33,559 nucleotides of DNA from JAKOQB01 sp036824465 (GCA_036824465.1 DAITAC010000043.1:1-33559), one strand, 5' to 3'; shown: positions 15,378 to 24,893, counted from the first letter of the stretch. Notes: generated from the letters alone by a model not told the origin. Translations and numbers: made by a program.

Positions 15378-16621
15378 TAGCGCGCGAGCTGGTTGATCTC
15401 GATGATCGGCAGCAGCACCGCGAGCACGATCAGCATCACGACCACGCCCATGGTCAGAATCAGAAACGGCTCGAGCAGCGAGGTGAAGAACAGTGCCCGC
15501 CGTTCCGCTTCGCGTGCATGAATGTCAGCCGCGCGCGTCAGCATGTCGGGCAGTTTGCCGGTCGCCTCGCCGGAGGCGATCAGGTGGATCAGTACTGGCG
15601 GAAAGAGGCGGATATGACCCGCTTTCTTTTCTTCATCGCTGTCAAGTCGCAGGGCGCGGGCAAGCGAGAAGCCTTCGCGCACGCGATGGGTGGCCTCTAC
15701 TACGCGCCCGCGCATTGCGAGATTGTTCACCGTCTCGCCGGCTGCCTGCAGTGAGCGCAGCATCGGTACGCCGCTGCCGACCAGAATCGACAGCGTGCTG
15801 GCAAAGCGGGCGGTATTCAGTGTTCGCGACAGGACCCCCAGGACCGGGAGCGTCAGCAGCCGTTTATGCCAGCGCAGGCGGATTGCTTCCACGCGTAGCG
15901 CGCGGTTGATCGCGAATCCGATGCCAAAGAGAAGCAGCGCGACAATCCAGCCATAGCTGCGCATGAAGTCCGACGCCGCAATCATCGCGCGCGTCAGCAG
16001 AGGCAGCGCCTGTTTGGTCTGCGCGAACACCTGCACCACCTGTGGCACGACATACGTCAGCAAGCCGATCACCACCACGATCGCAACGAACGTGACGATG
16101 GCTGGATAGACAAACGCAAGCGTGATCTTCTGCTGCAGCCGCGCCCGTTCCTCGACATAGTCGGCCAGGCTTGTCAGCACCGAGCCGAGTTTGCCGGACT
16201 CCTCGCCGGCAGCGATCAGTGCGCGGTAGATGTCTGGAAACTGACGCGGATGGCGCGCGAGCGCTTTCGACAGCGAGGTGCCGGAGAGCACGTCGGTGCG
16301 AATCGCCGCCATCAACTCGCGCACCTGCTGCTTTTCGCTCTGCTCGACCATCACGGTCAGCGCGTCCGCGACCGGTAGTTGCGCGCTCAGCAGGCTCGCC
16401 AGTTGGCGCGTGATTACCGCCAGTTCGGTCTGCGAAAGCCGTCGCCCGAGCGACATCGTCAGGCCGGCCTTCTGTGTCTCGCTGACGACGGGCTCGACCG
16501 TCAGCGGCACCAGCCCGCGCCCGCGCAACACTTGCCGCGCAAGGCGCGCGCTGTCGGCCTCGAGCAGGCCGGACATTTCCTTGCCTGCGGCGTCGACGGC
16601 AGCGTATCTGAAGGCGGCCAT
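15377..16621 (-). CDS. gspF: Type II secretion inner-membrane platform protein GspF
   Basis: The 414-aa protein is a typical GspF/PilC-family polytopic protein with two repeats of the T2SSF domain (about residues 70-195 and 275-400), each ending in hydrophobic segments (for example IVTFVAIVVVIGLLTYVVPQ and ILTMGVVVMLIVLAVLLPI). GspF connects the GspE ATPase to the pseudopilus-assembly platform. Full-length for the family. The stop lies within a hairpin shared with the convergent cupin gene. Unlike the rest of the operon it is separated from gspE by 199 bp of repeat-rich DNA. Confidence 0.95.
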   Translation of the reverse strand: MAAFRYAAVDAAGKEMSGLLEADSARLARQVLRGRGLVPLTVEPVVSETQKAGLTMSLGRRLSQTELAVITRQLASLLSAQLPVADALTVMVEQSEKQQVRELMAAIRTDVLSGTSLSKALARHPRQFPDIYRALIAAGEESGKLGSVLTSLADYVEERARLQQKITLAFVYPAIVTFVAIVVVIGLLTYVVPQVVQVFAQTKQALPLLTRAMIAASDFMRSYGWIVALLLFGIGFAINRALRVEAIRLRWHKRLLTLPVLGVLSRTLNTARFASTLSILVGSGVPMLRSLQAAGETVNNLAMRGRVVEATHRVREGFSLARALRLDSDEEKKAGHIRLFPPVLIHLIASGEATGKLPDMLTRAADIHAREAERRALFFTSLLEPFLILTMGVVVMLIVLAVLLPIIEINQLAR

Positions 16622-16820
16622 GATCAGTCGGCAGTTTGGAGTCGGGCGTCGGGCGTCGGGAGCACTGAGACGGCGAATGCTGGCCGCGCATCCACCCGCG
16701 ATGTATGAGAGCGAAGGAAATTGAATGGCCGGCGCGGAGTTTGCAGGCTCGTCTTGGGCCGGCGCTCGACTGCCGACCTCTGCCTCCCGACTCCCGACTC
16801 CCGACCCCCAACCGTGTTGT
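16622..16820. repeat. gspE-gspF spacer with GTCGGG/CCCGAC arrays forming an inverted repeat
   Basis: Three GTCGGG units at 7-bp intervals lie at 16641-16660, and three CCCGAC units at 7-bp intervals at 16786-16805, followed by five C. The two arrays are complementary except at the single linking bases, and each is flanked by a GTCGGCAG/CTGCCGAC copy. On the minus strand 16809-16786 has four G-runs of three or more with short loops, which fits a G-quadruplex pattern. No ORF of note. Confidence 0.7.
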
Positions 16821-18254
16821 TCATTCCCGCGTCACGCGCAGCACTTCTTCCAGCGACGTGACGCCGGCAGCGACCCAGCGCATTGCGTCGCTCCTAATCG
16901 CGGCCATGCCATGGCGTTCAGCAACGCGCTTGACGTCGGCCTCATTGGCGCCGTTGTGAATCAGCAGACGCATTTCGTCGTTGATCACCAGCAACTCGTA
17001 GATGCCGGTGCGGCCGATATAGCCGCTGAAGCTGCAGCGCTCGCAGCCCGCCGCGCGAAAGCTCTTGCCGTCGGGCTCGGGTTGTTTGCAATGCGGGCAC
17101 AGCTTGCGGACCAGCCGCTGCGCGAGCACGCCGAGCAGGGACGAGGACAACAGAAACGGCTCGATCCCCATGTCGATCAGCCGCGTGACGGACGATGCGG
17201 CGTCGTTGGTGTGGATCGTCGCGAGCACCAGGTGTCCGGTCAGCGACGACTGCACTGCGATCTGCGCTGTCTCGAGATCGCGGATCTCTCCGATCATCAC
17301 CACGTCCGGATCCTGGCGCAGGATCGCGCGCAGCGCGCGCGCAAACGTCATGTCGATCTTTGGATTGACCTGGGTCTGGCCAATGCCTTCGAGGTCGTAT
17401 TCGATCGGGTCCTCGACCGTCATGATGTTGGTGGTCGCGTGATCGAGCCGCCGGATTGCCGAGTACAGGGTTGTCGTCTTGCCCGACCCGGTCGGGCCGC
17501 TGACCAGGATGATTCCGTGCGGCTGGCTGATCAGCGTGTCGAACTGTCGCAAAGTGTGGTCGGCCATGCCGAGCTTGGTGAGTTCCAGCCGCGACAGGTC
17601 TTTTTCCAGCAGGCGCAGCACCACCCGTTCGCCGTGGCCGGTCGGCAGCGTCGATACGCGCACGTCGACCGCGCGGCCACCGACGCGCAGGGTGATGCGG
17701 CCATCCTGCGGCAATCGTTTCTCCGCGATGTCGAGCGCGGCCATGATCTTGATGCGCGATACCAGTGCCGCGTGCAGCGCGCGCTTGGGGCGCACGATGT
17801 CGCGCAGCGTGCCGTCAACCCGAAAGCGCACCATCGAATAGGTCTCGAATGGCTCGATGTGAATGTCGCTTGCACCGTCGCGTGCCGCCTGCGTCAGCAG
17901 CGCGTTGATCATGCGGATGATCGGCGCGTCGTCCTCGGTCTCGAGCAGGTCCTCGATATCGGGGACCTCCTGCATCATGCGCGAGATGTCGAACTCGCCT
18001 TCGATGCTGCCGACGATCTGCTGCGCCGAACCTTCGCTTTGCGCGTACGTCTGGGAAATCGCATCCGATAGCTGCTGCTGCGGCACCACGATCGGTGTGA
18101 CGCGGCCGGGAAACACGCGCATCACCTCGTTCAGCGCGGTGACCGGGGTGGAGTCGGTGATCCACACCTCGGCCTCGCGCTCGCTCGCGGGCTTGAGCAG
18201 GATCGCGTTATCGCGCGCGAACGCGTAGGGCACGAACCGCTGCGCGGAGACCAT
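16821..18254 (-). CDS. gspE: Type II secretion ATPase GspE
   Basis: The 477-aa protein is the cytoplasmic motor of type II secretion. Visible landmarks are a short N-terminal domain (to about residue 90), RDGASDIHIEP at 125-135, the Walker A motif GPTGSGKTTT at 253-262, an Asp box (TVEDPIEY), Walker B DPDVVMIGEIRD at 315-326, a His box TGHLVLATIHTND, and a four-cysteine zinc site (Cys386, 389, 404 and 407 in CPHC...CERC). Length is normal. It begins 8 bp after the gspD stop. Confidence 0.96.
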   Translation of the reverse strand: MVSAQRFVPYAFARDNAILLKPASEREAEVWITDSTPVTALNEVMRVFPGRVTPIVVPQQQLSDAISQTYAQSEGSAQQIVGSIEGEFDISRMMQEVPDIEDLLETEDDAPIIRMINALLTQAARDGASDIHIEPFETYSMVRFRVDGTLRDIVRPKRALHAALVSRIKIMAALDIAEKRLPQDGRITLRVGGRAVDVRVSTLPTGHGERVVLRLLEKDLSRLELTKLGMADHTLRQFDTLISQPHGIILVSGPTGSGKTTTLYSAIRRLDHATTNIMTVEDPIEYDLEGIGQTQVNPKIDMTFARALRAILRQDPDVVMIGEIRDLETAQIAVQSSLTGHLVLATIHTNDAASSVTRLIDMGIEPFLLSSSLLGVLAQRLVRKLCPHCKQPEPDGKSFRAAGCERCSFSGYIGRTGIYELLVINDEMRLLIHNGANEADVKRVAERHGMAAIRSDAMRWVAAGVTSLEEVLRVTRE

Positions 18255-18262
18255 CGTTGCAC

Positions 18263-20758
18263 CTAGGGTGAGACCAGGATCGGATCGTGGCCGCGTGATT
18301 TCAGGCTGGCGACGACGGCAGCCACGTCCTGCCGCGCGCGATCGACCGCGACCCGCACGCGCACCACCTCTCCCTTGTCGGTGCGGACACTTTCCCAGTA
18401 GGCGTCGAAGCCGGCATCGCGCAGTTCGCGCTGCAGCTGGCGACCGCGCGCGACATCGCTGAACTCTGCGATCTGGATCAGTTGCACGCGCTCGCTCGGC
18501 GGCGATGATGCAGAAGCGGCGAACGTGCCGGTCGACGGCGGCTGTACCGCGGAAGACACTGCCTGAACAGCCGGCGCGGCGCCTTGCGGCGCGGGCGAAC
18601 TTGCCGGCGGCAAATTGGGCGCTGTTCGCGCCGGCGCAACGGGAACCGGATCGACGTTGTAGTCGCGGAAGATCAGCGTGTCCGGCCGCTGCGCATTGAT
18701 GATCTGCGTGCGCATGTAGTCGTAGCGGTCCGTGGCCAACGCAGTCGACGTCTCCGCGCCGCGGACGATGGTCGGCCGCAGGAACACCATCGTGTTGGTC
18801 TTGTTCCGATCACGGTTTTCGTAGCGGAACAAGTGGCCGATCAGCGGCAGATCGCCCAGCAAAGGCACTTTGCTCTGGCTGATGTTGGAACGATCTTCGA
18901 TCAAGCCACTTAGAACGACGAATTCGCCGTCTTCGACCAGAAGGTTCGACTCGAACGCGCGCTTGTTGACGATCAAGCCGCCGGCCGAAGTCCCCGGCAC
19001 GACCGACGAGACTTCGAGGTAGATCGCCAGCTTCACCGTACCGCCTTCAGAAATCTGCGGCTTCACGCGCAGCTGCAGGCCGACGTCCTTGCGTTCAAAG
19101 GTCTGGAATGGATTGACCGCGCCGCCGGTGGTAGACGTGCCGGTGCTGGAAAACGAGCCGGTAATAAAAGGCACGTTCTGCCCGACCAGGAATTTCGCTT
19201 CTTCATTGTCGAGAGTCTGGATGTTCGGTTGCGACAGGATATTGGCGTTGGCGTTTGTTTCAAGTGCGCGCGCCAGGAAGCCGAGGTTGACTATCTCGCC
19301 GGTGACGCCAGGAATCGTGACCTTGCCGCGCACGACGCCGATGTTCAGTCCCGCGCCAAGCGAAGCAAGATTGGTCGCGGCACCGATGATGTTGCCGCCG
19401 CCGGCGGAAGAATTGAAGTTGGTGCCGCCGATGACGCGCGTGTCGGTCGAGTTCAATCCCGACAGGTCCTGCCACTGGATGCCGAACTCGGCCGCCTTGT
19501 CGGCGCTGACTTCGGCGATCAGCGATTCGATCACCACCTGCGCGCGGCGCGCGTCGAGCTTCTCGATGATCGTGCGGATGTTTCGATACAGCGGCTCGGG
19601 CGCGGTGATGATCAGCGAATTGGTCGCCGCATCGGGCTGGATCATGCCGCCAAGAGCGCCGGCTGCGCCGCCTGAACCTGATGCACCGCTCGTCGTGGTC
19701 TGGGCCGGTTGCGGAGCCGCCACTCCCGGCTGGCCGGGTATGCCGAACGTTGGCGTCGAAGTCGTCCCCACACCGGTGGATAAACCGCCACCGCCGGTTT
19801 GCGGGACGAACGTTGGATCGGATGCCAGCACCGCGCGCAGCAGCGGCGCCAGCTTGGCGGCCTCGGCGTTGCGCAGATACACGACGTTGATGTTGCCGGG
19901 CGTCACGCTCGGCTGGTCGAGGCGTTCGATCAATTGACGCGCGAGTCTGGCGCGGGCCGGGCTCGCGGCGCGGATGATCAGCGTGTTAGTCCGCGGCTCG
20001 GCCATCACCTGCACCCGCTGGCCGCCATCGATCGCCTGGCCGGCCGCGCGCGCGCCCTCATCGAGCACCCGCGTTGCGATGGTCGCGATTTCCACTGCCA
20101 GGCCGTACTTCAGCGTCATCAACTCGGTCGTGGAACTTATTGGCGTGTCGAGTGCCTCGATGATGCGAGCGATCCGGCGCAGGTTGTCCGCGTAGTCGGT
20201 GATAACGAGTGAGTTGTTGGCTGGTACCGCCGAGATCGTATTGTTGGGCGCGATCAGTGGCCGAAGCACGGGCACCATGTTGGTCGCCGATTCGTATTGA
20301 AGGCGGAACACCTGCGTGACAATCTGGTCGCCGCGCGGCGCCGTCGACTCAGGTTGCACCACGCGGCCGCCCTGCAGCTTGGCGTCCGCCTCTGGAAGGA
20401 TGCGGGCAATGCCGCCGGGCTGGCCCGATTCGACGATGGTGAATCCGCTCAACCGCAGCGCCGCCAAAAGCTGCTCATACGCCTGCTGCTTGTTGACGGG
20501 TCGTTCGGTAATCAGGTTCAGAGTGCCTTTCACGCGCGGATCGATCACGAACATGCGACCGGTGAACTGCCCGACGGCGCGAACAACAGTCTCGAGGTCG
20601 CTGTTCGGGAAATTGAGCATCACCGTTTCATCGGAGCCCGCAACTTGCGCATGCGGCGATACCCACGGCAACATCGTGCAAGCGAATACGAGCAACGCCA
20701 CGAGGGTCGCCGTCATGGCAGACGCCCTGGCCCGTGCTCCCAGCAGGGTGCGCATCAT
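18263..20758 (-). CDS. gspD: Type II secretion secretin GspD with C-terminal SPOR domain
   Basis: The 831-aa protein is the outer-membrane secretin. After a signal peptide (to about residue 38) come the N0 domain (VMLNFPNSDLETVVRAVGQFTG), N1-N3 domains with a Gly/Ser-rich N3 loop near 330-370, and the secretin barrel (GLQLRVKPQISEGGTVKL, then LVEDGEFVVLSGLIEDRSN and VPLLGDLPLIGHLFR). A Pro/Ala-rich linker (about 700-755) then leads to a SPOR-like domain at 756-831: ERVQLIQIAEF at its start, GFDAYWESV in the middle and VRVRVAVDRARQDV near the end. SPOR domains bind peptidoglycan lacking stem peptides. I do not know this fusion as a standard feature of GspD. No gspAB or pilotin gene is nearby, so the SPOR domain may replace their anchoring job (inference). 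Confidence 0.94.
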   Translation of the reverse strand: MMRTLLGARARASAMTATLVALLVFACTMLPWVSPHAQVAGSDETVMLNFPNSDLETVVRAVGQFTGRMFVIDPRVKGTLNLITERPVNKQQAYEQLLAALRLSGFTIVESGQPGGIARILPEADAKLQGGRVVQPESTAPRGDQIVTQVFRLQYESATNMVPVLRPLIAPNNTISAVPANNSLVITDYADNLRRIARIIEALDTPISSTTELMTLKYGLAVEIATIATRVLDEGARAAGQAIDGGQRVQVMAEPRTNTLIIRAASPARARLARQLIERLDQPSVTPGNINVVYLRNAEAAKLAPLLRAVLASDPTFVPQTGGGGLSTGVGTTSTPTFGIPGQPGVAAPQPAQTTTSGASGSGGAAGALGGMIQPDAATNSLIITAPEPLYRNIRTIIEKLDARRAQVVIESLIAEVSADKAAEFGIQWQDLSGLNSTDTRVIGGTNFNSSAGGGNIIGAATNLASLGAGLNIGVVRGKVTIPGVTGEIVNLGFLARALETNANANILSQPNIQTLDNEEAKFLVGQNVPFITGSFSSTGTSTTGGAVNPFQTFERKDVGLQLRVKPQISEGGTVKLAIYLEVSSVVPGTSAGGLIVNKRAFESNLLVEDGEFVVLSGLIEDRSNISQSKVPLLGDLPLIGHLFRYENRDRNKTNTMVFLRPTIVRGAETSTALATDRYDYMRTQIINAQRPDTLIFRDYNVDPVPVAPARTAPNLPPASSPAPQGAAPAVQAVSSAVQPPSTGTFAASASSPPSERVQLIQIAEFSDVARGRQLQRELRDAGFDAYWESVRTDKGEVVRVRVAVDRARQDVAAVVASLKSRGHDPILVSP

Positions 20759-20765
20759 CGATCTC

Positions 20766-21542
20766 TCAACTTCCGAAGTTCAGTATCGCGGTTTCGCCCT
20801 CGCGGCGCCCCAACAATGCAATCAGACCCGCAAGTTGAAGTTTGATGGCGGGGTCGGCGCCAGGTACTGCCCGCGCCACACCCTGAAAGCGTAAGCGCCC
20901 CCCCTCCGCGATTGTGCCATTGCCCATCATCTCGAGGGGGCCCGAAAGAGTCAGGAGCATGAGTTGAAGACCGGGGTAGCTCCCGCTTGACTGCAACCGA
21001 TAGTGGCCAAACGGCGATACCGGCGTCAACGCACTGGAGGCAAACTGCCATTCCGCGCTCAAGTTGCCCTGCACGCGGCCCGCGTTGATGAGCAGCCGAT
21101 CCCAGGAAAACGAGATGACGCCGCCTGGTCGAATCGTGTTCCATGGTGCGCCCAATGTCGCGAGCAGTGATGCGGGTAATCGGACGGTTGCCGGTCCGGC
21201 GTCGACGTGGCGAGTGAATGTCACGCGTATTGCAAGCGGTTGCGCCAATGCAGTGGGATGTGACAGTGTCAGATCGACGACGCCCGCGAGCAGCGACCAT
21301 GGCGACAGTTTCCAGGTCAACGGCTCGGCGAGGCTGCTCCGCGGAGCGCCTTGTTGTACGCCGCCGCTGATCACGACGATTGCCTGGCCCGACCAGATCG
21401 TTCCGCTTGCATCGGCCAGATCCACATGGCCCTGCGACGCGTTGCGTACCGCGCCCGTCAGCCATTGCGCCGGAGCGTACGCGGCGACGGTCGCGACAGT
21501 CGCGGTCAGCGCAACCACACCGAAGACAAGCGCACGCAGCAT
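20766..21542 (-). CDS. gspN: Type II secretion protein GspN
   Basis: The 258-aa protein has one N-terminal membrane segment (VFGVVALTATVATVAAYAPAQ) followed by a periplasmic strand-rich domain with SGTIWSGQA and TWKLSPWSLLAG, both typical of GspN. GspN is an accessory subunit present in some type II systems, and its role is unclear. I chose ATG 21542 because GAAGG lies 6 nt upstream; a TTG one codon earlier is possible. It sits between gspM and gspD in the operon. Confidence 0.88.
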   Translation of the reverse strand: MLRALVFGVVALTATVATVAAYAPAQWLTGAVRNASQGHVDLADASGTIWSGQAIVVISGGVQQGAPRSSLAEPLTWKLSPWSLLAGVVDLTLSHPTALAQPLAIRVTFTRHVDAGPATVRLPASLLATLGAPWNTIRPGGVISFSWDRLLINAGRVQGNLSAEWQFASSALTPVSPFGHYRLQSSGSYPGLQLMLLTLSGPLEMMGNGTIAEGGRLRFQGVARAVPGADPAIKLQLAGLIALLGRREGETAILNFGS

Positions 21543-21571
21543 CAAGAGCCTTCATTCCCGTCACGCGACCG

Positions 21572-22060
21572 TCATCGTCTCGCCAAGCGCAGCACCAGCT
21601 CGATGTCTGCGTTTCCTGCCGCAGTCAAGCGCGTTGCGCTGACGGAATGCGCGCGCGCGCCCAGCGTGCGCTCGGTGTCAGCGAGCCAGGTGGTCCAGTT
21701 CGAGTACCGGACATTGCTGAACGAAAGCTGAAGATCGCCCTCTGACAACGGCTGGATGCGAGCGGCCTTCAGCCCCGCGCCGGCGAGCGTCTTCTCCAAA
21801 GTGCCGCGCGCTTCGGACGCCGAAATCGCAGCAACTTGCGGCCGTGCCTTCAGCGCATTGACTTCGGCGAGCAAAGCCTGCAAGTGTGCGGATTGCGCGC
21901 GCGTGGCCGGCAGGCCGCGCTCGAGGCGCGCCGTGCCGCTACGCGCGGGTTCGATCAGCAGCAGATAGAAGAGCGCTGCCACCAAGACCACGCCACCGAC
22001 CGCCAGGATCGTTTTCTCGCGCGGCGCACGCTCGGACCAGAAGCGCAGCAGATTGTCCAT
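21572..22060 (-). CDS. gspM: Type II secretion protein GspM
   Basis: The 162-aa protein has a short cytoplasmic N-terminus, one membrane segment (TILAVGGVVLVAALFYLLLIEPA, about residues 17-39), a coiled-coil-like stretch, and a C-terminal ferredoxin-like domain (LQLSFSNVRYSNWTTWLADTE). This is the layout of GspM, which pairs with GspL to link the GspE ATPase to the inner membrane. It begins 3 bp after gspL. Confidence 0.9.
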   Translation of the reverse strand: MDNLLRFWSERAPREKTILAVGGVVLVAALFYLLLIEPARSGTARLERGLPATRAQSAHLQALLAEVNALKARPQVAAISASEARGTLEKTLAGAGLKAARIQPLSEGDLQLSFSNVRYSNWTTWLADTERTLGARAHSVSATRLTAAGNADIELVLRLARR

Positions 22061-22063
22061 GGC

Positions 22064-23317
22064 TCAGCTACCTGCCGCCTCGAGTCGCGCTGACCCGTCA
22101 CCCTCGAATTGTATGTTCAGTCCAAGCGGCCCGGCCTGTACGCGCAGCAGGTTCTGTAATGCCGGGTCAGCAGATCCCGGCTTGAATTTCAAGCGCAATG
22201 AACCGTCGCGATAGTCCACGCTCGAGATGATGCCGATAGGTGCGGCGGACAACAGCTGTGCTGCTTGCGCATTCAGTGCCGAAAAATCGCTGCTCGACGT
22301 CAACCCGGCGCGCGCGCGCAAGCTGCGCAGTTCGCGGCGCGCCTGCTCGACGGCCAGTCCCGGATCGGGATCGAGATTGGGAAACGCACTCCTGAACGCG
22401 GTCTGCATCGATTGGTGAATCGCACTTTGCTCCCTTTCCAGCTTGAACCAATACGCATTCATGCCGACGATCCAGGTAACCGCGGCGATGGCCAGCCAGA
22501 TCGCCGGTGTACGCAGCGACTGCGGCGTGATGCGTGGCATGCCAGGTAACGCACCGGCCACCGAGAAACTGCCTTGCAGCAAACTTACGGCATCGCGGCC
22601 GGCGCTTGGGTCGATGTCGCTCTTTACGACTTCAACCGGGGCGTCCAGTGCGTCCGACATCGCAACGAGTTTGTTTGCCTCGCGCCCAAAGGCACGTACA
22701 CGCTTGATTCCGCGTTGCCGGATCGCCAGCGACAGTGCGCTCGGCACGCCGACGTCGAGCTCGAAAGCGAACCCTTCGTGCGGGCCGACGCGCGCCACGC
22801 CGCGACCACGGTCGACACGCACATTGAGTGTCTGGTCGCTCGGCGCGGGCACCGTGTAGATGTCGGCGTAGGCGGCGCGCGGGCGCATGCCGCTTTCGGC
22901 CATCACGTCGAGCGCTCGCGTCAGCAGTGCGCGATGGATCACCGCAACCGGCACCTTTGCGTTCACATCGCGCGTGCCAATCGCAAAGTGGCAGTCGGCC
23001 GGCTCGGTCAGCAGCCTGTCTTCCAGGAGATTGGGCAGCGCCTGCTGAAGCTTCGCCGCGGAGATTTTCGGCGCATCGATCTCGGCCGAAAAGACATCGG
23101 CGCAATCGAAGACCAGATCGATCTGACCAGCCTTCGGCAGCAGCGGAATCGGGCCATCGCCGCGTTCGGTCTTGCCGGCCGCATCGATTGCCAGGTACGC
23201 AACTACCGATGCTGACGAAAGCTGCGGCCGATTGCCGCCGCTTGCCACCGTTCGATGCGGCGGTAACAGCACCAGCAAGCGCTGGTACGAGCGCTCCTTC
23301 ACAACTCGCGTTGCCAT
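22064..23317 (-). CDS. gspL: Type II secretion protein GspL
   Basis: The 417-aa protein has the GspL layout: a large cytoplasmic actin-like domain (about 1-270; for example KLQQALPNLLEDRLL and RGRGVARVGPHEGFAFELD), one membrane segment (PAIWLAIAAVTWIVGMNAYWF, about 270-292), and a periplasmic domain with SSVDYRDGSLRLKFKPGS. GspL recruits GspE and contacts GspM. Its start overlaps the end of gspK by 19 bp. Weak sequence conservation is normal for this subunit; position and layout support the call. Confidence 0.9.
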   Translation of the reverse strand: MATRVVKERSYQRLLVLLPPHRTVASGGNRPQLSSASVVAYLAIDAAGKTERGDGPIPLLPKAGQIDLVFDCADVFSAEIDAPKISAAKLQQALPNLLEDRLLTEPADCHFAIGTRDVNAKVPVAVIHRALLTRALDVMAESGMRPRAAYADIYTVPAPSDQTLNVRVDRGRGVARVGPHEGFAFELDVGVPSALSLAIRQRGIKRVRAFGREANKLVAMSDALDAPVEVVKSDIDPSAGRDAVSLLQGSFSVAGALPGMPRITPQSLRTPAIWLAIAAVTWIVGMNAYWFKLEREQSAIHQSMQTAFRSAFPNLDPDPGLAVEQARRELRSLRARAGLTSSSDFSALNAQAAQLLSAAPIGIISSVDYRDGSLRLKFKPGSADPALQNLLRVQAGPLGLNIQFEGDGSARLEAAGS

Positions 23318-24285
23318 AGCACTTCGACGGTTTGGTTTACAGCCGGTCGCCGCACCAACGCTTCGAGGCGCGTGGTGGTGCGGTCGAGTCTGACCTGGCC
23401 GCGGATCAGGAAGTAGCGCGATTGGGTGGCGATTTGTGAAATATCCTGATCGCCGCCCTGGCCCTGGTTGGGCAATCGATTGCGAAAGTTGCCGACATCG
23501 ATGAAGTAGCCGAGGCGTTCGCGCTCGGCCACCAGCGCTCGAGCCGCCGCCAGCGGGATGCCGATTCGTGCCGCAATCACCTCCGCACTCGCTGTGTTCA
23601 CGTTGATCGGTGTCGGTGCATCCAGCAGTATCGCCACATACGGAACCAGCTTCGCCGCTGCCTGCGGATCAAGTCCCCGAACGCCGTACAAATCCTGCGG
23701 CAACATCAGCATCAGCGGCCGCACCGTCGTCGGGCTGTCGCCAGGCGTTCCGGCCGTGGGCACGCGCGACTCTACCATCGCCACCGCGATCAGATCGGCC
23801 GTCGCACCCGGCAGCGCAAGCAGTGCGCACAGGCGGCGCAGTGCTTCGAGTTCGCGGTCCGCGACCTTGCCATCCAGGCCGATCAGGTTGCGCAGGTTCA
23901 TCCGCGCCTGGGCGTCCTCGATGCTGCCGGCGATCGTGGCTTTCGAGGCAAGCGTGGAGGTCTCGCCGAGTTGGTCGAGTCGCGTTTCCGCCAGCTGCTG
24001 TGCCCAGGGTTCGGTCAATGCGTCATAGTTGTTGCGGTCTTCGCGCAGGATGGCGCGTGCCCAATCGAGTGCCCCGGTGAGCAGCATCCTGCTCTGCACG
24101 GAAAGCTGCTGGTTCTCAATCGTGCGCAGCACGATGAACTGATTCCAGAACAGGCCCGTCACGATCAGCGTGGCGAGTGTGGCGATGAACAACGCCATCA
24201 ACACGGCGGCGCCGCGTTCGGTGCCGCGAGCGGAGGGTCGCGATTGAGTGCGCGATGGCCGAGCGGCACGACTCATCTCAGTCAC
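23299..24285 (-). CDS. gspK: Type II secretion minor pseudopilin GspK
   Basis: The 328-aa protein has an N-terminal class III prepilin-like segment (RGAAVLMALFIATLATLIVTG) in which the usual glutamate at +5 is absent, which is normal for GspK. The large GspK-specific domain follows (AQARMNLRNLIGLDG, then a helix-hairpin-helix-like NVNTASAEVIAARIGIPLAAARAL). GspK caps the pseudopilus tip together with GspI and GspJ. The GTG at 24285 overlaps the gspJ stop as GTGA; ATG 24276 is an alternative start. Confidence 0.92.
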   Translation of the reverse strand: MTEMSRAARPSRTQSRPSARGTERGAAVLMALFIATLATLIVTGLFWNQFIVLRTIENQQLSVQSRMLLTGALDWARAILREDRNNYDALTEPWAQQLAETRLDQLGETSTLASKATIAGSIEDAQARMNLRNLIGLDGKVADRELEALRRLCALLALPGATADLIAVAMVESRVPTAGTPGDSPTTVRPLMLMLPQDLYGVRGLDPQAAAKLVPYVAILLDAPTPINVNTASAEVIAARIGIPLAAARALVAERERLGYFIDVGNFRNRLPNQGQGGDQDISQIATQSRYFLIRGQVRLDRTTTRLEALVRRPAVNQTVEVLWQREL

Positions 24286-24893
24286 CCGGTCACCATCACG
24301 CGTCTCAACCGCGTGCCGTCATCACGCTCGACGGTGACTTCGATGCCTGGCGGCACAGCGAAGGGATTGTCGGGCGTCGGAGCAATTCCCCCTCCTGCAT
24401 CGACCCAACCTTGACCGGCGCGCCATACGCGCACCTGCAACGCGCGCACGTTGGACAGCAACGGCGCCGCCGACAGCGGCGCCTGCGCAAGAAGTGCGGG
24501 TGTTCTGACTGGCGAGGACACTTCGCGTGACAACTGCCCGTCTTTCAGTGAGTAGACGACGCGCTGGATTGCCGAGGCCTGGTCGGATTCCATCGGCGCA
24601 AAGCGCACGATCTCAAGCGCGCCCTGTCCGCCTTCGCGCGCGCTGACCGGCTGCAGCGGCAGCGTAATGAAGGCCGGGTTGGCGACCTGCGCGAAGTCGA
24701 GTTCCATCTGGCCAAACGTGGTCAGCATTGCGCGGATCTCATTTGCTTCTGGCTCAAGGCGAATCCGGGTCGCCGTCAACGACTCGAGTCCGCGCCATGA
24801 GATCAGCGACACCAGCGACAGCACGGTGATCGCGACCAGAAGTTCGAGCAGTGTGAAGCCCGTCATTGTCGGTCGCATCGCGGCGCTGGTCAT
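24282..24893 (-). CDS. gspJ: Type II secretion minor pseudopilin GspJ
   Basis: The 203-aa protein starts with a short leader ending in Gly12 and then FTLLELLVAITVLSLVSL, the prepilin peptidase site and membrane helix with Glu5 of the mature protein. SWRGLESL and a later LREDG-like strand-rich domain fit GspJ, part of the pseudopilus tip complex. The ATG overlaps the gspI stop as ATGA. Confidence 0.92.
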   Translation of the reverse strand: MTSAAMRPTMTGFTLLELLVAITVLSLVSLISWRGLESLTATRIRLEPEANEIRAMLTTFGQMELDFAQVANPAFITLPLQPVSAREGGQGALEIVRFAPMESDQASAIQRVVYSLKDGQLSREVSSPVRTPALLAQAPLSAAPLLSNVRALQVRVWRAGQGWVDAGGGIAPTPDNPFAVPPGIEVTVERDDGTRLRRVMVTG

